Shown in pieces: positions 16,412 to 23,987 of a DNA stretch of 64,000 bases (the stretch's first letter is position 1; each line of letters opens with the position of its first letter). The notes below the pieces were generated by a model. That model made no database searches. It had not been told where the DNA came from and saw nothing but the letters and a program-made list of their open reading frames with translations. This stretch comes from Mycobacterium sp. BK086 (lineage in GTDB: Bacteria; Actinomycetota; Actinomycetes; Mycobacteriales; Mycobacteriaceae), in NCBI GenBank assembly GCA_004362315.1, contig SNWL01000003.1, positions 1,240,001-1,304,000 of the forward strand, read 5' to 3'. The position numbers and the translations under genes were made by a program.

Positions 16412-17734
16412 ATGTCGACGGATCTTCTACGGCCCCCACCACGCGCGGTGCTTTCTGCAACTCGCAGCTCCGTCACTGATCTGTGGCGTCCGGTTGCGAC
16501 AGGGGCTTACCGCGATCTACGGCGCCCACGCACTGCATCGGCGCCGAAGTCGGTGCCACGAACCACATTCGATCCGACGCTCGCCGAGAACATCGCCGAC
16601 CCCTATCCCGAGCTGCTGCGCATTCGTGAGCATCCGGTGGTCGTCAACGAGCGGCTCGGCGTCTGGATGATGGGGCGCTACGAGGACGTGCACAAGGCCG
16701 TTCGCAACAATGAGGTGTTCTCGTCGAGGGACGGCATCATGCTGCGGTCGTTTGTCACCAGTGCTGTACTCACCACAGACCCACCCGATCACACCCGCCT
16801 GCGGCATCTGACCGCGCCCATGTTCAGCAAGCGTTCGGTACAGACTCTGGCCACAGATATTCGCGCGTTGTCCGATGAGGCGATCAGGCCACTGCGAGAC
16901 GGCGACGTCATTGACATGGTCGCGGCGCTGACGATCCCCATGCCCATCAACGTCATTGCCACAATCTTGGGTATTCCCCATCCTCAGTGGCCGGCCTTTC
17001 GCACCGTATCCAACAAGTTCGCGAGACTATTCGGACCGCGGTCGGTGCACGAGGTCATGCGATACGTCGGTTCGCTACTTCAGTCCTACGTGCAGATGCG
17101 CAGCTTCATAGACGTCGAGATGGGCCGGCGGTCCAGCACGTCGGCAGACGATCTCTTGGGTTGGTTGCAGGCAGCCAAAGAATCCGGCGAGCTCAGCGAT
17201 CAGGAAGCTTTCTTCTACGCGCTCATCCTTCTGGTCGCCGGCAACGAGACCACTACAAACCTGTTGGGCATGCTGCTCGTCAGGCTCGCCGAGGACCGCG
17301 AGTTCTTCCTGACGTTGAAAGCCGACCGCAGCCTGCTTCGCCCGGCGGTCGAGGAGACCGCGCGTTGGGGCTCGCCGGTGCAGTGGGTCACCAGAACCGC
17401 TACCGCGCCCTATCGGATCGGCGACACGGTAATCCCTAAGGGCGCAAAGGCGTTGCTCTTCTATGCCTCGGCGAACCGAGACCCGGCGAAGTTCAGCGAC
17501 CCCGATCGGTTCGACCCTCATCGCGACACGACCGGGCACCTGGCATTCGGCCATGGACTTCACTTTTGTCTGGGCGCTCATCTCGCACGACTCGAAGTGA
17601 TCACAGCGGTGGACCATCTGCTGGACGAACTCGACGGCCTGGAGCTTGCTGGACCCGTGCGCTGGGGTACCAATCCTTCACTGCGAGGACCTGTTTCGAT
17701 TCCCTTACGCGTCCGGCGAGGAAGCGCTTCCTGA
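16412..17734 (+). CDS. Cytochrome P450
   Basis: A 440-residue soluble bacterial P450. AGNETT is the I-helix oxygen-activation motif, EETAR carries the ExxR pair of the K-helix, and FGHGLHFCLGAHLAR is the heme loop with the ligating cysteine at about 386. The N-terminus has no membrane anchor. It needs a ferredoxin and a reductase, neither present on the element. It would hydroxylate a hydrophobic substrate; neighbours (MmpL, Mce, thioesterases, a KstR-like regulator) point to a lipid, terpenoid or steroid-like compound. Start ATG at 16412 has no clear Shine-Dalgarno. Confidence 0.9.
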   Translation: MSTDLLRPPPRAVLSATRSSVTDLWRPVATGAYRDLRRPRTASAPKSVPRTTFDPTLAENIADPYPELLRIREHPVVVNERLGVWMMGRYEDVHKAVRNNEVFSSRDGIMLRSFVTSAVLTTDPPDHTRLRHLTAPMFSKRSVQTLATDIRALSDEAIRPLRDGDVIDMVAALTIPMPINVIATILGIPHPQWPAFRTVSNKFARLFGPRSVHEVMRYVGSLLQSYVQMRSFIDVEMGRRSSTSADDLLGWLQAAKESGELSDQEAFFYALILLVAGNETTTNLLGMLLVRLAEDREFFLTLKADRSLLRPAVEETARWGSPVQWVTRTATAPYRIGDTVIPKGAKALLFYASANRDPAKFSDPDRFDPHRDTTGHLAFGHGLHFCLGAHLARLEVITAVDHLLDELDGLELAGPVRWGTNPSLRGPVSIPLRVRRGSAS

Positions 17735-17861
17735 GCGACTGCATGCCGCCCCAATGTCGCTGTCTCCCAGTTCCATCGGAATATGACGATTCTATGTATC
17801 GAGGCCGCTGAGCGCCGCTTCGACGTAGTCGTGGACCGGTGGGTCCGCAGGCCTGCTCGTC

Positions 17862-19121
17862 CTAGGGATTGATGGTGTTTTCACCGACCTGGCGTCCCCA
17901 CACATATTCGGTAAGCAATGGCTGCCCGAGTTCGAGGTGGTTGTAGGGAGCCAGTGATGCGCCGGTGTCGGCTACCAGGTAAGGGGCGGGCCAGAAATCC
18001 TTGGTGACTGTCTGCCAACATCCAGGGGCGCCGCCCGGGCCGCCTCGCGCATTGGAACGGGGCAGGTTATCCGGATAGACGTACGGATTCGGCGCACCGG
18101 TGAGCCCGATACGGAAGTCGATCGAGTAGCCGTTGCCGCCTGCGGATTCAACAGTCTGCGGCAGGATCGCAGCATAATTTCTTATGCTGCACAGGAATTC
18201 GGGACTGTAGGTGTTCAAGGTGCCGGTGGTCGTCACCAGGTCAGCCAGACCTCGCACCAGGTAGGGACTTCCCCGCCCCACGATGTCAGCGCCAGCGTTG
18301 CCGAAGCCCGCGGCAGCCAGCAGCGCCGCATCGAGATCGGCTCGCTGCTCATTGACGGTGCCTGCCGTGGTCGCTGCATTGTTGAGGAATTTCCAGAAAT
18401 CGGGTGAGGATTGGGCATAGACGTCGGCGAGGTCGGTAAGGCGTTTGATGTCTTCGCGGATCTGCGGCATTTCAGGGTTGATGTCGTCGAGGACAGCATT
18501 GCCCGCGATGATTGATCGGCCGAAGTCGAGGCCGTGCCCGTCCAGTGCCTCGGCGGTGGCCGCAAGAGTCAGGTTGAGTTTGACGGGATCGACTTTCTGC
18601 GCGATCGACATCAAGGTTTCGAACAGGGTGTTGAATTCGGTCGTCACGTGCGAGACGTCGATCACCTGCGAGCTCGACACGCGCGCAGATGCCGGTCTCG
18701 ACGGGCTACGGAAGGCTACATACTTGTTGCCGAATACCGTGCTGGCCTTGATCTCGGCGGTCACGTTGGCCGGGATCAGCTCGATGTACTTTGGAGCGAC
18801 GTCCAGGGACAGTTTCGCCTTGGTGGTGTCATCTTGCTGGATCGCGCGCACCGCGGCGACCCGGCCGATTTCGACGCCGTTGTAGGTCACTTTTGCCCCG
18901 GGCTCCATGACCAGCCCAGCGCGATCCGACACCAGGGTCAAGTGCATGGCCGGAGTGAACTCACCGTGAAATTGCAGGTAGACCGTCGATACCACTACTA
19001 CGACCAGGGCCAGCGCCACGGTCCCGGCCGTTCGTAACGGTGGATGGTGCCGCCAGTGATTCAGCGTGCGACCAACAGCGGCGCGATTCGACGAACGACT
19101 CACGCGGACAGGGGTTTTCAT
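17862..19121 (-). CDS. Orphan Mce-family lipid-binding protein
   Basis: A 419-residue Mce protein most like the MceA type. One membrane helix lies at about 29-50, followed by the MCE/MlaD beta domain (MHLTLVSDRAGLVMEPGAKV, then GVEIGRV) at about 58-130, a helical region, and a C-terminal part with NPYVYPDNLPRSNARGGPGG, which parallels the same segment of the chromosomal MceA at 44468. The YrbE permeases and other Mce subunits are missing, so it must work alone or replace a subunit of a chromosomal Mce complex (inference). Its upstream region holds a 25-bp sequence shared with the region upstream of the TetR gene at 19346. Confidence 0.85.
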   Translation of the reverse strand: MKTPVRVSRSSNRAAVGRTLNHWRHHPPLRTAGTVALALVVVVVSTVYLQFHGEFTPAMHLTLVSDRAGLVMEPGAKVTYNGVEIGRVAAVRAIQQDDTTKAKLSLDVAPKYIELIPANVTAEIKASTVFGNKYVAFRSPSRPASARVSSSQVIDVSHVTTEFNTLFETLMSIAQKVDPVKLNLTLAATAEALDGHGLDFGRSIIAGNAVLDDINPEMPQIREDIKRLTDLADVYAQSSPDFWKFLNNAATTAGTVNEQRADLDAALLAAAGFGNAGADIVGRGSPYLVRGLADLVTTTGTLNTYSPEFLCSIRNYAAILPQTVESAGGNGYSIDFRIGLTGAPNPYVYPDNLPRSNARGGPGGAPGCWQTVTKDFWPAPYLVADTGASLAPYNHLELGQPLLTEYVWGRQVGENTINP

Positions 19122-19172
19122 ATGACGGGCTCACTGGATCGTGGTCGACTGAACCTCATAAGTGTACCTATA

Positions 19173-19213
19173 GTAGCACAACGCTACATAGCGTTTTGAA
19201 ACTGTTAGTAGCG
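19173..19213. promoter_or_regulatory. Operator-like region upstream of orphan mce gene
   Basis: GTAGC (19173-19177) and GCTAC (19183-19187) form an inverted repeat. Bases 19189-19213 match 20065-20089 at 19 of 25 positions, sharing TAGCGT, GAAACTGTT and GTAG. The word TAGCGTTTT occurs twice, 20 bp apart. Located 52-92 bp upstream of the mce start, as expected for a repressor site. Confidence 0.5.
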
Positions 19214-19345
19214 TTTTCTCAGCGCGGCTGGCGGATGGCGATGACGCAGGGTCACCAGGAAGTTTCAGCCAGGCCCAGTGCGAGCCGCCCGGTCCCAGCG
19301 ACGACAAGCCGCAGGCGAACCGCCGGCGCACCTACCAATTCGCCG

Positions 19346-19993
19346 TCACGCCTCGGTTCGGGTGCGTGAGTGTGCGGCCAGAAAGTCGTCGACGATGCGG
19401 ACGCACTGGTCACGGCTGATGGTGCAGAGTCCGGTCATGCGTGCGAAGACCAGCGGACCGACGAGCTGGCACTCAGCCAATTCGAGGTCGAATTCGTCAA
19501 GTTCTTCGCGAGCCTGGTCGCTCGACAGGATTTCGTCGAACGGTTTGCGGTATTGCTCGACGACCCTAGAACGCAGGCTGCCAGCCGGGCTGTCCTCATC
19601 TGCGGTGCCGTCAGCAGCAGGATCGGTGGGCCCAAGGGCGACCCAAGCCAGCGTGGTGACCTGGATCGGGGCATCGGCAAAGAGTGCGGCCTGCCGGCTG
19701 AGGATTTCAATCAGCCTCTGCCGCAGCGACCCCTCGTCGGGTGTCGGTGTAGTGACGTGCGGCAGCAGGCGCTCGAATGTGGCCGCCAGCAACTGTGATG
19801 AGCTTGCGAAATGCCGATAGAGGGTGGTGCGAGCCACCTTGGAGGCTTTGGTCACCGCGTCGATCGTGACGGCTTCGATTCCCCCGGTGGTGAGGAGTGC
19901 CGCCGCCGCGTCGAGCAGTCGGTTACGCGACCTGATCCGGCGGGGGTCGATGTCATCATCGTCGTCTGCGTATGCCGCCGGTTGAGTGCTCAC
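19346..19993 (-). CDS. TetR-family transcriptional regulator
   Basis: A 215-residue regulator. After an acidic N-terminus (ADDDDDID), residues about 20-70 form the TetR DNA-binding domain, with IDAVTKASKVARTTLYRHF as the helix-turn-helix. The remainder is helical. It lies between the orphan mce gene (same strand, downstream) and a divergent thioesterase gene. A 25-bp sequence 72-96 bp upstream of its start also occurs upstream of the mce gene, so it probably represses itself and mce together. Confidence 0.85.
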   Translation of the reverse strand: MSTQPAAYADDDDDIDPRRIRSRNRLLDAAAALLTTGGIEAVTIDAVTKASKVARTTLYRHFASSSQLLAATFERLLPHVTTPTPDEGSLRQRLIEILSRQAALFADAPIQVTTLAWVALGPTDPAADGTADEDSPAGSLRSRVVEQYRKPFDEILSSDQAREELDEFDLELAECQLVGPLVFARMTGLCTISRDQCVRIVDDFLAAHSRTRTEA

Positions 19994-20064
19994 TGCGTTG
20001 TCCCTTCGGAAAATGGGACCTGCGGGCGGCGTTTCCAGCAGGCGTCAAGGTATGGTACCAAGAG

Positions 20065-20089
20065 TAGCGTAGCGAAACTGTTCGTAGGT
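20065..20089. promoter_or_regulatory. Operator-like site upstream of TetR and thioesterase genes
   Basis: A 25-bp sequence with TAGCGT, CGAAACTGTTCG (outer CGAA/TTCG dyad) and GTAGG. It matches 19189-19213 at 19 of 25 bases. It lies between the minus-strand TetR gene and the plus-strand thioesterase gene and could control both. Confidence 0.5.
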
Positions 20090-20247
20090 TTGTCCGCGGT
20101 TACGGAGAACACCCTGGTCGGTAGGCATGGCCGTCGTGTCTACGCGGGAGGGTCTTGGTGCGTCCAGAAGCTGCCAAACGAAGGCTCGTTGCAGTTGCGG
20201 TGCGGGCCCGACGATATCGCGAATCAGTGCGAAACAAGGGGATGACG

Positions 20248-20769
20248 ATGGGTGACACAGCACATCCGGGGCCATATCTACTGCCTCCGCATACCTCGAC
20301 GTGTACCGGGTGCGGGCCCGCGAATTCGCATGGATTGCAGCTGGTTGTCTATCGCGACGGTGACGAGGTCTACAGCGATGTGACGTTCGATGAGCGCCAT
20401 ATCGGCGCCCCAGGACTGGCGCACGGCGGCGCAGTAGCGACAGCCTGTGACGACGTACTGGGCTTCACGTTGTGGGTGGCCGGCACGCCCGCGGTGACAC
20501 GCAGTCTGACAGTGGAGTATCTGCGACCTGTCCCGTTGCACGAACCGCACAGGATTACTGCCCAGATCACCGGCCGCCAAGGACGTGCTCTTCACGTCAG
20601 CGGAACGGGAGTCAGTCACGATGGCATCACCCGGTTCACCGCCAGCGCAGTCTTCGTGACGGTGGGTGTCGATCATTTCGCTGCGCACGGCGACGTGAGC
20701 GGATTCGAGGACCTGTTTGATCGGCTAGCCGGCGCGCTTCACCAACCAATTGGTGATCACAGCGTCTGA
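20248..20769 (+). CDS. Hotdog thioesterase, PaaI-like
   Basis: A 173-residue hotdog protein. The frame is open from 20155, but ATG 20248 follows AAGGGG by 6 nt; ATG 20242 would leave no spacing. STCTGCGPANSHGLQL near the N-terminus and APGLAHGGAVATACDDVLGF are typical of thioesterases in this group, with HGG and a nearby acidic pair at the active site. VTRSLTVEYLRPVPL is the following core strand. It probably hydrolyses an acyl-CoA. It is only distantly similar to the thioesterase at 9920. The next gene, a frameshifted KstR-like regulator, follows within 20 bp. Confidence 0.85.
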   Translation: MGDTAHPGPYLLPPHTSTCTGCGPANSHGLQLVVYRDGDEVYSDVTFDERHIGAPGLAHGGAVATACDDVLGFTLWVAGTPAVTRSLTVEYLRPVPLHEPHRITAQITGRQGRALHVSGTGVSHDGITRFTASAVFVTVGVDHFAAHGDVSGFEDLFDRLAGALHQPIGDHSV

Positions 20770-20785
20770 GCGTGGCGTTGGCAGC

Positions 20786-21413
20786 ATGGCTTCGAAGTTG
20801 AGGCAGCATCGCCCCGATAGGGCGGCCGACCTTGGCGGTGTCGACACGTACCGCCGTAACAGTGCAGTAGATGCCGCGATGATGCTGGCAGTTAGCGGCG
20901 GTTACGAGGCTGTGCACGTTCGCGCGGTGGCCGCGCAGGTCGGAATCGGCGTCAGCACGCTGTACCGGTACTTCCCCTCCAAGATCCACCTCTTGGTGTC
21001 GGCGTTGACCCGCGAGTTCCAAGAGTTTGGAAACAGCCGCGATTGGACCGTCACCGCGTCGACACCGCGCGAACGCCTTCGCTTGCTCGTCGACTGCCTG
21101 CACACCGAATGGCAACCAAGACCCGCGCTTGACCGAGGCGGTGACGCGCGCCTTCGTCCTCGCCGACCACACCGCCGCCGCAGCCACCGATGAAGCGATC
21201 GACGTCATTGAAGGTCTGCTGGCAAGGACTTTGAGCGGCGGCGAGCCCACGGTCAGAGACCAGCGACTAGCGGGGCTGATCGCTGATGTGTGGCTTGCCA
21301 ATTTGGCGGCGTTCAGCAGTGGGCGAATATCGGGTGAAGTCGCTCGGGATCGAATCGATAGGGCCATCGACCGCTTTGTGGACGCCACTCATGGCGATCC
21401 CGAAGTGGGCTGA
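20786..21413 (+). pseudogene. Frameshifted KstR-like TetR regulator
   Basis: Two overlapping frames together encode one TetR protein. The first (from ATG 20786; an in-frame GTG at 20750 is possible) gives the DNA-binding domain with VAAQVGIGVSTLYRYFPSK and continues to HTEWQ. The second supplies DPRLTEAVTRAFVLAD and the rest to 21413. Both halves resemble KstR, the repressor of cholesterol catabolism genes in mycobacteria. The break lies at about 21112-21120 and fits one extra base in the CAACCAAGACC stretch. Without the second half the ligand and dimer domain is lost, so the regulator is probably inactive, unless the shift is a sequencing error. Confidence 0.7.
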
Positions 21414-21581
21414 GAACCTGTTCTTGATAACAGTAGAGAAAGTTCTCACAGCCTCGATCCGATAGGCATTTTTCGGTCCGTGGTGGCGGACGGGAGCGCC
21501 AGCGGACGGGAGCCGCCGCGGCGTGGATCTTTCGCCCAAATCGCGTCGGTGCTGTGTCGGGCACATTCGTAGACTTGCATC

Positions 21582-22121
21582 GTGGTGACGGACGCGGCAC
21601 GTGCACGGGCGATCGCCGAGGAGCGACTGGCCGATCTGCCGCATCGGTGGGCCCATGTCTGCGGAGTCGCGGCGACGGCGGAGCGATTGGTCGTCGGCTT
21701 GGGCGCCATGGATGCCGACGCGGTGGTGGCTGCCGCGTGGCTTCACGATGTTGGCTATGCGCCGTCAGTTCGATCGACTGGTTTCCACCCCGTCGACGGC
21801 GCAGTGTTCGTCCGCGACGAGGGCTTTCCCGCAGTGGTGGTCTCGCTGGTGGCCTATCACACGGGCGCGGTGTTCGAGGCGCGGGAGCGCGGCCTCTTAG
21901 ACGCGCTGGCCGAGTTCACGGCACCTCCGTCGTTGTTACTAGACGTGCTGACGTGCGCGGACTTGACCACTGGCCCGCAGGGCTCGCCTGTGCGAGCTGA
22001 AGATCGAGTCACGGAGATCCTGTCGCGTTACCCCGATGGGGATCCTGTGCATCGTGCGATCGAGCGGGCGGCGCCGAGCCTGTTGGCGGCGGCAGCACGA
22101 GTTAGTGCCTCCGCCGGCTAG
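21582..22121 (+). CDS. HD-domain phosphohydrolase-like protein
   Basis: About 179 residues. HRWAHVCGVAATAE, then AAWLHDVGY and later AYHTGA, form the His / His-Asp / His pattern of a metal-dependent HD hydrolase, which usually acts on nucleotides or phosphate esters. Start is GTG 21582 or 21585, with no clear ribosome site. It is convergent with the Nudix gene and sits at the edge of the AICE core. Together the HD and Nudix proteins could clean or change nucleotide pools during transfer or stress; this is inference. Confidence 0.75.
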   Translation: MVTDAARARAIAEERLADLPHRWAHVCGVAATAERLVVGLGAMDADAVVAAAWLHDVGYAPSVRSTGFHPVDGAVFVRDEGFPAVVVSLVAYHTGAVFEARERGLLDALAEFTAPPSLLLDVLTCADLTTGPQGSPVRAEDRVTEILSRYPDGDPVHRAIERAAPSLLAAAARVSASAG

Positions 22122-22137
22122 AGACGACCTTGCCGGG

Positions 22138-22608
22138 CTACCCGAGGTATGGGCTGTCGCGGCGTTGAAGGTAGTGCTGAATGCGCAGCCGCATCGAGGG
22201 GTGGACGTCCAAAGATGCAAGTTCGCCTGGTGACGTCCAGGCGATGTCGGTGCTTTCCGAGTCGACTCGCAACTGTCCACCGAGCAGCCGGGTGGTGAAG
22301 CACAGCGAGAACTGTTGACGGACTTCACCGTCGGCGTAGGCCATAACGTGGCGAGGATTGGTGTAGACGCCGATGAGTCCGCTGATCTCGACGTCGAGAC
22401 CGGTTTCCTCTTTCACTTCACGAACCGCCGCGTCGACGATGGATTCGCCCAATTCCATTGCGCCACCCGGCAATGCCCAAAGGTTATTGTCGCGGCGGCG
22501 AATTAGCACGATGCGATCATGTGAATCGGTGACGACGGCGGTAGTGGAGGGCACCACACTGTTTGCGGCTGGCGCGTGGGGATCGTTGTAGTAGTCGGTC
22601 CGGGCCAT
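22138..22608 (-). CDS. Nudix hydrolase of the AICE regulatory module
   Basis: A 156-residue Nudix protein. The start at ATG 22608 has GGAGAAC just upstream; the frame extends upstream into the XRE gene but that part is not needed. The Nudix box is present and complete: GGAMELGESIVDAAVREV followed by KEETGLDVE, matching GX5EX7REUXEEXGU. It lies 20 bp after the XRE regulator gene in the same direction. Nudix genes beside the regulator are common in pSAM2-type elements. The substrate is unknown. Confidence 0.85.
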   Translation of the reverse strand: MARTDYYNDPHAPAANSVVPSTTAVVTDSHDRIVLIRRRDNNLWALPGGAMELGESIVDAAVREVKEETGLDVEISGLIGVYTNPRHVMAYADGEVRQQFSLCFTTRLLGGQLRVDSESTDIAWTSPGELASLDVHPSMRLRIQHYLQRRDSPYLG

Positions 22609-22628
22609 ACGGTTCTCCAATCGGCAGG

Positions 22629-23348
22629 TCAGGCGTGCGTGGGTAATGGTTGGGCGGTGTTCCACACCCGTTCGAAAGAGAGTTGGTGATCGCGCCACAG
22701 CTCGGGCGCGTCGTCACGTCGAATAAAGAGGACGGGATTGTCGCTGGCGGGAGCACCGTATAGGTGCGGGTTGGCAATCAGGGTGTTGTCCGCGCGGAAC
22801 ATCGACGTGTACAGCGGTGTGGCGTGTGTGCGCACCTCCAAGCCTGGGGCGTCGGCGAGTGAAGCCAATCGTGCGAGTGTGATCTGGCAGCGAGCTGCTA
22901 GAACTGAGCCAATCGTCTCCTCTTCCCCGCGTTGGCTTACCGCAGCGCAATCGGGATCACCCACGATGAAGCGAATGGCGACTCCGCGTTCGGCCGCGAC
23001 TGCGAGCGTTGAGCAGAACCTGGGAATGCCGTCGAAGAGGAAGGTGCCCCCGTAGACCAGGATGTCGATCTGCTCGGCGGCGCCGCCGAACAGTTGGGTC
23101 CACACGGCGACAGGGACGTCCGCGCGGCTTCGGTACACACTGACCGCGACCGTGCCGGTACCAGGTGGGCGCAGGGTGGGAAAGATGTCTGGCCACAGCG
23201 TCTGCGGATCACAGCCCAGTGCGTCGGCGGTGGCGCGCGCGTTGACCGCCTGGGGCAGTGATTCACCCCTGACCCAGCGGCCCACCGTCTTGACGTCGAC
23301 ACCGGCGGCTGTTGCGAGTCTGGCTTCGCTGAAACCCTTTTCACTCAT
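22629..23348 (-). CDS. XRE-family regulator with C-terminal sensor-like domain
   Basis: A 239-residue protein. Residues about 5-50 form an XRE helix-turn-helix (EARLATAAGVDVKTVGRWVRG). Residues 65-235 form a separate domain with QIDILVYGGTFLFDGIPRF and GVAIRFIVGDPDCAAV, resembling the DUF5919 domain found on many actinobacterial XRE proteins. Divergent from the transfer operon, with a 243-bp gap holding phased repeats. By position it corresponds to the repressor or activator that sets excision and transfer in related elements (KorSA role), though the domain make-up differs from classical GntR-type KorSA. Confidence 0.75.
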   Translation of the reverse strand: MSEKGFSEARLATAAGVDVKTVGRWVRGESLPQAVNARATADALGCDPQTLWPDIFPTLRPPGTGTVAVSVYRSRADVPVAVWTQLFGGAAEQIDILVYGGTFLFDGIPRFCSTLAVAAERGVAIRFIVGDPDCAAVSQRGEEETIGSVLAARCQITLARLASLADAPGLEVRTHATPLYTSMFRADNTLIANPHLYGAPASDNPVLFIRRDDAPELWRDHQLSFERVWNTAQPLPTHA

Positions 23349-23466
23349 TCGCGTCGTCAGTGCGTGGTTAGGAACAGGTAGCTTCTCGATCTGCTCATGC
23401 TAGGAGCGCGGTGCCAGCGTTAGCGACGCCCAAAGCACAAAAGTTGGCGCGCGATTGTCGTCCGAG

Positions 23467-23532
23467 TGTCCGCGTTGTCCAGGCGTCTGTCCGCTTTGTC
23501 TAACTGATGCCCTGGGAATGTCCGAGTTGTCC
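23467..23532 (+). repeat. Phased TGTCCG repeat array ahead of transfer genes
   Basis: Three 14-bp direct repeats: TGTCCGCGTTGTCC (23467-23480), TGTCCGCTTTGTCT (23488-23501) and TGTCCGAGTTGTCC (23519-23532). Start-to-start distances are 21 and 31 bp, close to two and three DNA turns, so all copies face the same side of the helix. They lie between the XRE gene and the Pra-like gene. They could be operator sites for the XRE protein, iterons, or the TraB recognition (clt) region. Confidence 0.6.
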
Positions 23533-23591
23533 GCCTGAACTGGTGGTCGCGGCCGAGCGGTCGCGAGAAAACAGCAGGAAGGACAGTTGGA

Positions 23592-23975
23592 ATGAAACTA
23601 CGTATTAACACCGGCGGTGTGTCATTTGTGTGCACGCGGGCACCCGAACAGCGGATCGCGTTTGACACCGGCCAGCCGAAGCTGGATCGCGAGACGGGTC
23701 TGCCGCTGTGGCAGGTCCAGGTGATGGCGCTGGACTCCACGGGCGGCGACGTCATCACCGTGACGGTTGCCGGCGACCCGAATGTGACGGTCGGGCAGCC
23801 GATCCACATCGAGGGCTTGGTTGCCCTGCCGTGGAGCCAGGACAGTCGCAGCGGAGTCGCGTTCCGCGCTGAAGCGATCCGCGCTTCAGGTGCACCACTG
23901 GCGGGAGTCGTTGCCGCACCTCGGAATGCGTCACCGAGCGGCGTACCCGGCGGCACGAGCAAGCCGGCCGCCTGA
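23592..23975 (+). CDS. Pra-like replication/integration/excision activator
   Basis: A 127-residue protein starting at ATG 23592 with AGGAAGGA upstream. The body is beta-rich, with TGLPLWQVQVMALD followed by strands and a Pro/Ala/Gly-rich tail. The LWQVQVMD-type strand is characteristic of the small actinomycete element proteins annotated as plasmid replication, integration and excision activators (Pra group), which lie just before the transfer gene as here. No DNA-binding motif is obvious. It likely helps switch on rep, xis and int. The assignment rests on recalled family resemblance and position. Confidence 0.6.
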   Translation: MKLRINTGGVSFVCTRAPEQRIAFDTGQPKLDRETGLPLWQVQVMALDSTGGDVITVTVAGDPNVTVGQPIHIEGLVALPWSQDSRSGVAFRAEAIRASGAPLAGVVAAPRNASPSGVPGGTSKPAA

Positions 23976-23987
23976 CCCTTTCGTCGA

